A stretch of DNA of 21,039 nt from Desulfotomaculum sp. Lineage in GTDB: Bacteria; Bacillota; Desulfotomaculia; Desulfotomaculales; Nap2-2B. The position numbers and the translations under genes were made by a program. The DNA is taken from positions 1 to 21,039 of the forward strand of contig DOTD01000012.1 of NCBI GenBank assembly GCA_003513005.1, in the 5' to 3' direction. Of this stretch, positions 6,524 to 12,332 are shown piece after piece. Each line of letters opens with the position of its first letter. Positions within the stretch are counted from its first letter, which is position 1. The notes under the pieces were generated by a model. It did no database searches and had not been told where the DNA came from. It saw only the letters and a list, made by a program, of their open reading frames with translations.

Positions 6524-6831
6524 ACCTCATCCAGCAACTCTTTAAGTAGTTCCGTCCTATTTAAAAATCCTGCTCCACACAGGAGTTCGGCGTCTATATC
6601 GATGTCAGTTCACTGTAACCTGCCCGTTCATGAGCATGGGTAAAAGCAGTCGCGGGAGTGTGTAGTCCCGGCCGGAAATAAGCAGGTTTTTGTTTATCAT
6701 ATATCAAAAAAGGCAAAAATAAAATTTACATATAGTGACTAATAAACCTTGCGCGCTCATCCAGGGAGTGGTAATCTATGGGTACAAAAAGAGATAAAAA
6801 AGACCGATATAATGAAAGGAGGGAAACAAAA
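6524..6831. other. Gene-free stretch before hicB
   Basis: No homologous frame, tRNA or clear terminator found. The last 60 bases contain a GGGAG followed by an ATG at 6778 in frame with hicB and a charged 18-codon extension; the stronger AAAGGAGGG site lies inside that extension (6815-6823). Confidence 0.35.
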
Positions 6832-7146
6832 GTGGACTTACGTTGCACTATAAGGGATATTCCTGGAGGTTTCGAGGCGGTATGTCTGGAGTTAAGCGTT
6901 GCTGCTCAAGGGAAAACACCCGAGGAGTGCAAAAAACGCTTAGCAGAGGCAATAGAAGCTTATATAACTGTATTGAGGGATTACCCGGAAGATACCTTTG
7001 TTTTTAGGAGGGTACCATATTACTATTTGAGAAAATTGTTATTCGATTGGCAATATCGAAAAAACAATCCACGTAAAGGTAATCCAGGGGAAAATAACTC
7101 AACGAAAAATTACAGGCTGGAACAGATGATGCCTATTGGTGTTTAA
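6832..7146 (+). CDS. hicB: HicB-type antitoxin
   Basis: From GTG 6832 the 104-residue product reads MDLRCTIRDIPGGFEAVCLE, a degenerate RNase H-like HicB fold (first strand, GGF turn, C-x-E strand), then GKTPEECKKRLAEAIEAYIT, the amphipathic helix typical of HicB, and a basic Tyr-rich tail. HicB neutralises the HicA mRNA interferase encoded just downstream. The GTG is favoured by AAAGGAGGG 8 bases upstream; an ATG at 6778 with a weaker site would add 18 charged residues lacking homology. hicA overlaps its 3' end by 11 bases, so the two are co-translated. The order antitoxin-then-toxin is one of the two known hic arrangements. A C-terminal DNA-binding domain is not obvious, so autoregulation may use the tail or be absent. 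Confidence 0.78.
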   Translation: MDLRCTIRDIPGGFEAVCLELSVAAQGKTPEECKKRLAEAIEAYITVLRDYPEDTFVFRRVPYYYLRKLLFDWQYRKNNPRKGNPGENNSTKNYRLEQMMPIGV

Positions 7147-7387
7147 GAAACGCAGGCCACCAAAAAGCTTAAACTGGCGGGAGATTGAAAAGATATTATT
7201 CAAACTCGGCGCCGTATTTGTTGGCGACAATGGTGACCATAAGAAATATAAAAGAACTGACGAACATGGTTATTCATACGTAATCACCTTACCAACATAC
7301 AGCGACGTATTTGGAATGGTGCTTGATTCGACAATTAGACAATCAGGTGTATCAAAAAGAGAATTTTGGGATGCTTATTATAATTAG
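7136..7387 (+). CDS. hicA: HicA-type mRNA interferase toxin
   Basis: The 83-residue protein shows the HicA (YcfA) dsRBD-like fold: LNWREIEKILFKLGAVFVG, then GDHKKYKR with the catalytic-type His35 in the usual G-[ST]-H position (Ser replaced by Asp here), then YSYVITLPTYSDVFGMVL and RQSGVSKREFWDAY. HicA toxins bind and cut mRNA independently of the ribosome. An in-frame TGA at 7127-7129 means translation must begin at TTG 7136 or GTG 7139, both inside the hicB end, implying translational coupling. The Asp for Ser next to the active His is a mild oddity and could weaken activity. A terminator follows directly at 7388, closing the two-gene unit. Confidence 0.8.
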   Translation: MVFKKRRPPKSLNWREIEKILFKLGAVFVGDNGDHKKYKRTDEHGYSYVITLPTYSDVFGMVLDSTIRQSGVSKREFWDAYYN

Positions 7388-7414
7388 ACCGGCATAAAGC
7401 CGGTTTTGTCTTTT
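7388..7414 (+). terminator. Rho-independent terminator of hicBA
   Basis: ACCGGC (7388-7393), 5-base loop, GCCGGT (7399-7404), then a T-rich tract interrupted by G and C. It starts one base after the hicA stop codon. Confidence 0.8.
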
Positions 7415-7509
7415 CTCCTAAATTCCCGCATTATAATCCCCCAGGCGCCTGCCGGCAGTTTTGCACTGTTTCGTTATCCACGGAAATATTATAATTTGAT
7501 ACCGTTTTA

Positions 7510-8610
7510 TTACATTCCCCATCTTAAGTATACCTTTAGGCCGTTAAGATGACTATAAGGAATTAATTTCTCGTGCTGAAGAAACCCTACAACAATGCCA
7601 GGAGCTATATTTATTTGTTGTGCAAATTGTTCAACTGAGCGTGTATTAAAGGAACCCTTTTTAAGAAAAGAGTTATACGAGGATATGGGGATCAAAGTTT
7701 CTGAAGCAAATTTATTAGCTTTCCTCTCATCCTCTTTGTTTACTTTATACTCCAAGAACATCGTCTTTTTTAAGTTCTGAAGAATATGACCGGCCTCATG
7801 AAAAAAAGTGAACCAAAGATGATCATTTGTTTTGTACCGTAAGCTTAACTGAATAATAGCCTTTTGTGGGCTCATCCAATAAGCGGCGCCACTAACTCTT
7901 GCCCCCGGTAATTCCGGAACAAATATTACTGCTACTCCGGCATTAGCACAAAGTTGGGTCATTTGCGGCACAAAGACATTTGGAGATTCATTTGTTAAGC
8001 CTCTTATTTTCTCAAGGGCTTCTTTAAAAATAGTATCACGGAATGGTTTGCATTGAATTTCTTGCGAATCTATCTGACCCTTTCTTATCCATGCAGCTAT
8101 TGAACCTGTTTCGCTTGTAAATGCTGCAGACTGACGAAATGCAAATCTAGGACCTGTCAAGGCCTTTTCCCAAACCCCTTGCCATGCTTCTACAGTTGCG
8201 ACACCAAAATAATTAAGCATTTCTTGTAGTTGTTGGATTTTATTCTCGGAACTTTTTATCCATCCACGTTTTGCCATCGCATTTACAGGAATTTCTTTTA
8301 GCCATTCTATCTGTTGCAAGAGACTTTTTTGCTCTTCAATTTCAGCCATTTTCTCTTGGTAATTACGCTCTAAGTTATTCCAGAAACTTGCAGGGACGCC
8401 TAAAACTCTTTCAAATTGGCGAGCCGTCTCTGATGTTATCATAGCTTTTCCTTTAATGATTTCATTTATTGTCTTTTTGGGTCTACCAGTTCTTATAGCT
8501 AACTCTGCCTGAGTCATACCAATGTGTTCAATCGTTTCTAATAACATTTCCCCCGGAAGCGAAACATAATCAGGTTCAAATTTGTAATTGTTATTTTTCT
8601 TATTTACCAT
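7510..8610 (-). CDS. HigA-like XRE regulator fused to an ImmA/IrrE metallopeptidase
   Basis: The 366-residue protein has an N-terminal helix-turn-helix of the HigA/VapI kind (residues 18-75: GMTQAELAIRTGRPKKTINE, then a recognition-helix region and VLGVPASFWNNLE). A helical linker follows, then an ImmA/IrrE zinc peptidase domain (about 215-340) with HEAGH at 271-275, where H271 and H275 bind zinc and E272 is catalytic, and E295 in EDERKANKFASE as the third ligand. ImmA/IrrE enzymes cleave regulators to relieve repression in mobile-element or stress circuits; fused forms act as self-contained sensor-repressors. The start at 8610 has GGAGG 8 bases upstream. No HigB-type toxin is next to it. A promoter and palindrome at 8807-8861 and a possible small ORF in the leader belong to the same unit. 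Confidence 0.88.
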   Translation of the reverse strand: MVNKKNNNYKFEPDYVSLPGEMLLETIEHIGMTQAELAIRTGRPKKTINEIIKGKAMITSETARQFERVLGVPASFWNNLERNYQEKMAEIEEQKSLLQQIEWLKEIPVNAMAKRGWIKSSENKIQQLQEMLNYFGVATVEAWQGVWEKALTGPRFAFRQSAAFTSETGSIAAWIRKGQIDSQEIQCKPFRDTIFKEALEKIRGLTNESPNVFVPQMTQLCANAGVAVIFVPELPGARVSGAAYWMSPQKAIIQLSLRYKTNDHLWFTFFHEAGHILQNLKKTMFLEYKVNKEDERKANKFASETLIPISSYNSFLKKGSFNTRSVEQFAQQINIAPGIVVGFLQHEKLIPYSHLNGLKVYLRWGM

Positions 8611-8751
8611 GATAATCCTCCACCCCGATTATCAGAATTGCAGTTACTTCATTTAAATTTATTCCACCTGAATCATTTAATGGAACCGGTTCGTTGCCTG
8701 TAACTCGGACAATCTCTGACGAACTTTTTTTTTGCGATTGAAAAACCCCAT
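8600..8751 (-). CDS. Possible small leader ORF with A9 slippery run, overlapping the ImmA/IrrE gene
   Basis: In the 190-base leader an ATG at 8751 reads MGFFNRKKK through nine A residues (plus-strand T run 8725-8733). In the zero frame it continues 15 codons to a stop. In the -1 frame the codons after the A run are SSSEIVRVTGNEPVPLNDSG then GINLNEVTAILIIGVEDYHG K, ending in a TAA that overlaps the first ten bases of the ImmA/IrrE gene. Codon use in that frame looks protein-like. A-AAA-AAA is a classic slippery sequence, so a -1 ribosomal or transcriptional slip would make a 50-residue protein translationally coupled to the regulator. The ribosome site (AGGA) is weak and distant, and chance open reading is possible; I know no homologue. 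Confidence 0.35.
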
Positions 8752-8806
8752 GTTTTTATTGATTCCTGTTGGGAATTGCAAGCTTTTTGAAGTTTCCTAT
8801 ACCTAA

Positions 8807-8835
8807 AGTATATATCCATTATCGACCCCCGTCAA
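8807..8835 (-). promoter_or_regulatory. Sigma-A promoter of the XRE-ImmA/IrrE gene
   Basis: On the minus strand TTGACG (8835-8830), a 17-base spacer and TATACT (8812-8807) give a near-consensus promoter pointing at the gene starting at 8610. Transcription would start near 8800, leaving a long leader of about 190 bases. Confidence 0.7.
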
Positions 8836-8842
8836 ACATTAT

Positions 8843-8861
8843 ATTAACCCTTGGGGTTAAT
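8843..8861. promoter_or_regulatory. Palindrome ATTAACCC-TTG-GGGTTAAT adjoining the -35 box
   Basis: Perfect 8-base arms (8843-8850, 8854-8861) with a 3-base centre end 7 bases upstream of the -35 hexamer. The gene it controls encodes an XRE-type DNA-binding protein, so an autoregulatory operator is the simplest reading. No T-run follows on either strand, which argues against a terminator. Confidence 0.55.
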
Positions 8862-8954
8862 TATTTATAAAATAATGTTACGCCTTTTGAAAAACATTTC
8901 AATACATAAAACGGCAATTAAAATTGATGAATGAAAAATCGCTGTGAGGATCTC

Positions 8955-8981
8955 AAAAACCCTTGCTGCACAAGGGTTTTT
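8955..8981 (-). terminator. Rho-independent terminator of tRNA-Ala
   Basis: AAAAACCCTTG (8955-8965) and CAAGGGTTTTT (8971-8981) pair over 11 bases with a 5-base loop, ending in a U-tract on the minus strand, 10 bases past the tRNA 3' end. Confidence 0.85.
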
Positions 8982-8991
8982 GGACAAATTA

Positions 8992-9067
8992 TGGTGGAGA
9001 CAGGGGGATTCGAACCCCCGACCTCTAGAGTGCGATTCTAGCGCTCTCCCAGCTGAGCTATGTCCCC
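8992..9067 (-). tRNA. tRNA-Ala, anticodon CGC
   Basis: The minus strand gives GGGGACA (acceptor 5' arm), a D-arm containing AGCTCAGCTGGGAGAGC, an anticodon arm CTAGA-ATCGCAC-TCTAG with anticodon CGC (reads GCG), a T-arm with GGTTCGAATCC and a 3' arm TGTCTCC-A-CCA. All four stems pair, the discriminator is A, CCA is encoded, and the G3-U70 wobble pair that defines alanine identity is present. The total is 76 bases. It has its own promoter (9079-9107) and terminator (8955-8981), so it is a single-gene transcription unit. Confidence 0.95.
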
Positions 9068-9078
9068 GCGACCTATTG

Positions 9079-9107
9079 ATTATAACACAGGGCATGCCCG
9101 GGAGCAA
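9079..9107 (-). promoter_or_regulatory. Promoter of tRNA-Ala(CGC)
   Basis: Minus-strand TTGCTC (9107-9102), 17-base spacer, TATAAT (9084-9079). The expected start near 9072 is only about 5 bases before the mature tRNA. The spacer contains a perfect GGGCATGCCC palindrome (9090-9099). Confidence 0.7.
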
Positions 9108-9152
9108 TCTATTCTATTCGTTAAGCTGTGTCGTGCGGCTGTGCTGTTAAGC

Positions 9153-9395
9153 CTAGGATATTTTTTGAAGCAGGGTCTCCTGCTTTGCCTTTCTAACGGC
9201 GGATTCCTCGCAGTAATCGCTGGAAACCAGGTACAGGTTCACCCAGAGCTCATGCTCGTTTGGTTTGCCATCCAGTTCCCGGGACAGTTCTTTGAATTTT
9301 TTTATGACGCGCTCTTTAAAAGCTGAAAACTCAATGAGTAAATCGACTACTTCACGCTGGCTGAATGATGTTCCTTCCCTTAAAACTTTGGACAA
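9153..9395 (-). CDS. Small hypothetical protein
   Basis: An 80-residue, highly charged, helical product beginning MSKVLREGTSFSQREVVDLL, with EFSAFKERVIKKFKELSREL in the middle and an SDYCEESAVRKAKQE tail. No signal peptide, membrane segment or motif that I recognise. The TTG at 9395 is preferred as start because GAGGTGG (plus-strand CCACCTC, 9401-9407) sits 5 bases before it; a GTG at 9404 would overlap that site. The gene lies upstream of the tRNA promoter on the same strand and downstream of the tandem-motif protein, from which it is separated by the terminator at 9485-9527, so it has its own unidentified promoter. Confidence 0.55.
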   Translation of the reverse strand: MSKVLREGTSFSQREVVDLLIEFSAFKERVIKKFKELSRELDGKPNEHELWVNLYLVSSDYCEESAVRKAKQETLLQKIS

Positions 9396-9484
9396 GGTTC
9401 CCACCTCATTTTTTAATTTGTTTCCAGAATTATAAAACGATTGGAAGGATTTGTTAAGGGGGATAAAATGTCTAAAATAAATAG

Positions 9485-9527
9485 AAAGAAGGGGCGGCCC
9501 GCATACTTTCGGGATAACCCCTTCTTT
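9485..9527 (-). terminator. Rho-independent terminator of the tandem-motif protein gene
   Basis: AAAGAAGGGG (9485-9494) pairs perfectly with CCCCTTCTTT (9518-9527). On the minus strand it begins 24 bases after the stop codon of the gene ending at 9551 and is followed by TATTTATTTT. The 23-base loop is larger than usual. Confidence 0.7.
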
Positions 9528-9550
9528 GTTATGCTTTGCTTTTGCTGCTG

Positions 9551-10534
9551 TTAGAAGGAACGGCTCATTATGCTTGACTCAGGAGCATTCTGCAGCATAA
9601 ATCCCGCACGGTTGGGCATATATGCCGACTGGCTGCTCAGGTACGGGTTTGAGAAGCTGCTCAGCGCAGGCGACGCAAACGATGAGATGTTGCTGCCCAC
9701 TGCGCTCATCCCGATGTTCTCAGGAGTGTTAAGCAGTGTGTAGTTGGAGCGGTTGGGCATGTATGCAGTCTGGCTCGCCAGATACGGGTTCGACCACGAA
9801 GTGAGCGCAGGCGACGCAAATGAAGACTGGAAGGAAGTGCCCATCGTGTTCATGCCTACGTTCTCAGGAGCGTTAAGCAGTGTGTAGCCCGCCCTGTTGG
9901 GTGTGTATGCGGTCTGATGAATGAGGCTGGCCGGATCGTTCAGCGTTGTGAATCCGGCCCGGTTAAGCGCGTACGGATCCTGATGCATCCAGACCGGACT
10001 GCTCAGAGAAGTTCCCCAGCTCGGGCTGAAAGAGGACGTCATGCCCATGCCGAGGTTTTCCGGCCTGTTTTCCAGCGTGTATCCGGCTCTGCTGGGCATG
10101 TACTCCTGCCGGCTGACAAAGGATCTGGGATCGGTAAACTGCTGCATTCCTAATCCGGGCTGCTGTCTGTAACCAAACTGAGTTCCGTAACCCTGGGCGG
10201 TTCCGTAACCGCCGCCGATGCCGTACTGTGTTCCCATGGTAGGAGTGCTTGCCCAACCCTGTGTCTGGGTATAACCCGGGGTCCCGTACTGGTATGTCCC
10301 CATGGTCTGGGCCTGCTGGGCCATGCTGCAGATTCTGGACACGCCCATCTCAAGGTCTCTTGCTAAATGAGCAATGTGCTGCAAATTCTGAGTAGCGTTA
10401 ATTTCTTTCTGCTGCAGGTGCTGCAGGTGCGCGGAATTTGCCATTTCGTCCTGCTGTAAATGCGAAGCCAGCTGTGAAATGGAATTTACGTTGTTCCTTA
10501 AAGCCTGAAATTCGTTTTGCATCTGTTGGAACAT
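9551..10534 (-). CDS. Tandem-motif protein with N-terminal coiled coil and Gly/Tyr/Gln-rich middle (possible spore-coat or surface protein)
   Basis: The 327-residue protein starts at ATG 10534 behind a perfect AAGGAGG. Residues 1-75 are Gln/His-rich and helical with heptad-like Leu/His spacing (HLQHLQQKEI, LQHIAHLARDLE). Residues 76-132 are low complexity in G, Y, Q and T (QYGTPGYTQTQGW, GIGGGYGTAQGYG). Residues 145-323 carry five copies of a 19-residue motif Y-x-P-N-R-A-G-Y-T-L-x-N-x-P-E-N-x-G-M, beginning at Y145, Y188, Y210, Y258 and Y305; copy 2 is the most divergent. The spacers resemble each other (SSFASPAL, SNPYL-SSQ). There is no signal peptide or membrane span. Composition recalls self-assembling spore-coat or exosporium proteins, but I do not recognise the family and assign no function. 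It follows the binding-protein gene by 80 bases and ends at its own terminator. Confidence 0.75.
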   Translation of the reverse strand: MFQQMQNEFQALRNNVNSISQLASHLQQDEMANSAHLQHLQQKEINATQNLQHIAHLARDLEMGVSRICSMAQQAQTMGTYQYGTPGYTQTQGWASTPTMGTQYGIGGGYGTAQGYGTQFGYRQQPGLGMQQFTDPRSFVSRQEYMPSRAGYTLENRPENLGMGMTSSFSPSWGTSLSSPVWMHQDPYALNRAGFTTLNDPASLIHQTAYTPNRAGYTLLNAPENVGMNTMGTSFQSSFASPALTSWSNPYLASQTAYMPNRSNYTLLNTPENIGMSAVGSNISSFASPALSSFSNPYLSSQSAYMPNRAGFMLQNAPESSIMSRSF

Positions 10535-10614
10535 ATTTTGCCTCCTTGTTTGAAGAAGTTTTTTTACATAAATTATCTTTTCCATTGCTGGCCGCATTAT
10601 GCATTTGAAATTGT

Positions 10615-12192
10615 TTACCGGCGCGTCGTTTTTGTTTTGTTTACAGAATTTAGATAAACAAGCCCCCCAGGCTGAGGCGCCAAATCGTGGATTTCCTGGC
10701 TGGATAACAGAACATTCAAGCTGTGGTTTAAGAACAGCGCGGGCGCGTCCATAAACAGCTGCTGCTGGGCGTCGTGGTACAGGCGGGTACGCAGGTCCGG
10801 GTCCTCGATGCGCTGTGCGGTAACCAGCAGGGTGTCGACCTTCTGGTTTGAATAGCGGGTGGAGTTGAGGTAATTGGCAATCTGCTCCGAAGAAAACAAG
10901 GTATAGAGAAAGTTGTCCGGGTCGCAGTTCTCGCTCGTCCAGCCGTAGATGAAGGCATCGCCCTCCTGGCGGGAAAGGGCTTCTTTGAACTGGTCCCACG
11001 GATAGGAAACAATCCCTGCCTGGAAACCCGCCCTGTTCAGCTGCCCCGACAGATACCGGGCCAGTTCCCGGCCTCCCGCCGAATTGTAAGGCCGGGGATT
11101 GGAGTAGCATAAAAGGGTGATTTTCAGGCCTTCCGGGTAGCCGGCTTCCTTAAGCAGTTCGCCGGCCTGTTTTAAATCATAGGTGTACTGCTCGTTATCC
11201 TCACCATAGGCCAGGATCCCCGGCGGAAGGGGACCGCCGGCTAAAAGCGCGCTGTTTTTAAAAATGGCTTTGATCAATTCCTGCCGGTCTATGCTCAGGC
11301 AGGCTGCCCGCCGGACCTTCGGGTTATTAAAAGGGCTTTTATTCGTGTAAAACCCGAGGTAGCTGATATCCATCCCGGTGACCCGGTTGATCGAAATACC
11401 TTTCACGGCAAGCCCGCTTAAGTTGAGATCAGGAGATCCCTCAATTACATCCGCCTTCCCGTCCGACAGCAGCTTCAGCCTCTTTGCGCTTGAAGGTTCG
11501 GAGCGGAAGATGATCTCGTTGATCGAGGGCTTTTTGCCCCAGTAGCCCTGGTTTGCCCTTAAGACAACCTCTCGACCCCGGTTCCAGCGTTTTAAGATGT
11601 ACGGGCCTGTGCCCGATGGGTAAAGCCAGAATTCCTGCCCGTATTTTTCAACCGCAGCGGGGCTGACAACCGGGGCGGCAAAGGGAACAGCCAGGTTGTT
11701 CAAGAAGGGGGCGTAGGGGAACTCCAGGTCAAAGCGGACGGTAAGATTGCCGACGACATTTACCGACCTGACCATTCCGTAAATTAGTGAAGCCTCGGTG
11801 ATGGAACTGTCCGCATTTTTCTTCAGCTGCCTGTCGATGCTGAATTTAACCGCCTGCGCGTTAAAAGGCTTTCCGTCCTGGAAGGAAACCCCCGGGCGGA
11901 GCTTGAATGTCCAGCTCATGCCGTCGCCGGATACTTCCCACGATTCGGCCAGGCAGGGTTGGATTTTTGCGCTCCCCGGCGCAAATCTGACCAGGCCTTC
12001 GAATATATTCAGGATGACGCCTGCGGACGCCTGGTCTTCGGCCTTCGCCGGGTCGAGCGTTAAGCAGTTTTCCTGGCGCAGGTAGACAAGCTGGCTGCTT
12101 TTTGTCTTAAAAAATTCAGACGGCCGGGCGAAACCGAAAAACGCAAAATACAGCGCCAGAAACAGCGCGGCCAGTATAAGGATCCTTCTCAC
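10615..12192 (-). CDS. ABC-type peptide/oligopeptide substrate-binding protein (SBP family 5), membrane-anchored
   Basis: The 525-residue protein has an N-terminal hydrophobic segment (RRILILAALFLALYFAFFGF) without a lipobox Cys, so it is an uncleaved anchor or ordinary signal rather than the usual lipoprotein. The rest matches family-5 binding proteins: LVYLRQENCLTLDPAKAEDQ, the NIFEGLVRF strand, LAESWEVSGDGMSWTFKLRP with GVSFQDGKPF, GTGPYILKRW, and the C-terminal YGWTSENCDPDNFLYTLF region. Such proteins capture peptides or nickel complexes outside the membrane for Dpp/Opp/Nik importers. No permease or ATPase gene adjoins it. The start is GTG 12192 behind GGAAGGGGG. It is divergent from the TIM-barrel gene at 12333 across a 35-bp dyad, and the tandem-motif gene lies 80 bases downstream with no terminator between, so they may be cotranscribed. 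Confidence 0.9.
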   Translation of the reverse strand: MRRILILAALFLALYFAFFGFARPSEFFKTKSSQLVYLRQENCLTLDPAKAEDQASAGVILNIFEGLVRFAPGSAKIQPCLAESWEVSGDGMSWTFKLRPGVSFQDGKPFNAQAVKFSIDRQLKKNADSSITEASLIYGMVRSVNVVGNLTVRFDLEFPYAPFLNNLAVPFAAPVVSPAAVEKYGQEFWLYPSGTGPYILKRWNRGREVVLRANQGYWGKKPSINEIIFRSEPSSAKRLKLLSDGKADVIEGSPDLNLSGLAVKGISINRVTGMDISYLGFYTNKSPFNNPKVRRAACLSIDRQELIKAIFKNSALLAGGPLPPGILAYGEDNEQYTYDLKQAGELLKEAGYPEGLKITLLCYSNPRPYNSAGGRELARYLSGQLNRAGFQAGIVSYPWDQFKEALSRQEGDAFIYGWTSENCDPDNFLYTLFSSEQIANYLNSTRYSNQKVDTLLVTAQRIEDPDLRTRLYHDAQQQLFMDAPALFLNHSLNVLLSSQEIHDLAPQPGGLVYLNSVNKTKTTRR

Positions 12193-12252
12193 TGTTCGTC
12201 CCCCTTCCTTTTGGCTGGAAATAATGATAAAATAAGAATACGGCTATATTAC

Positions 12253-12287
12253 TATATACTGGATATATTGGTAATATCCTGTATATA
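12253..12287. promoter_or_regulatory. 35-bp dyad in the divergent intergenic region
   Basis: TATATAC-t-GGATAT (12253-12266) and ATATCC-t-GTATATA (12274-12287) are inverted repeats with 13 of 14 positions paired around a 7-base centre. It lies between divergent starts at 12192 (minus) and 12333 (plus). A/T-rich arms with no adjacent T-run fit an operator or overlapping promoters rather than a terminator. Confidence 0.5.
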
Positions 12288-12332
12288 AAAAGGTCAAAAA
12301 ACCGCATATTTGAAGACAAAAGGGGATTTAAC

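Noticed and set aside
6524..6605. Antisense coding remnant reading DAELLCGAGFLNRTELLKEL
   Set aside because: About 30 open codons on the minus strand look protein-like, but I recognise no family and the length is within chance.
7510..8610. Full HigBA toxin-antitoxin system
   Set aside because: The XRE part is HigA-like, but no HigB-type frame is adjacent; only the unrelated small leader ORF is seen.
8843..8861. Terminator upstream of the ImmA/IrrE gene
   Set aside because: No T-run follows on either strand and it lies immediately upstream of a -35 box, which fits an operator better.
8865..9150. Open frames across the tRNA region on both strands
   Set aside because: They translate the tRNA and its terminator; the tRNA structure explains the sequence.
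10535..11110. 192-codon upstream extension of the tandem-motif protein frame
   Set aside because: It lies wholly inside the binding-protein gene or its 3' border in another frame, is Pro/Arg-rich shadow sequence, and a perfect AAGGAGG marks the ATG at 10534.
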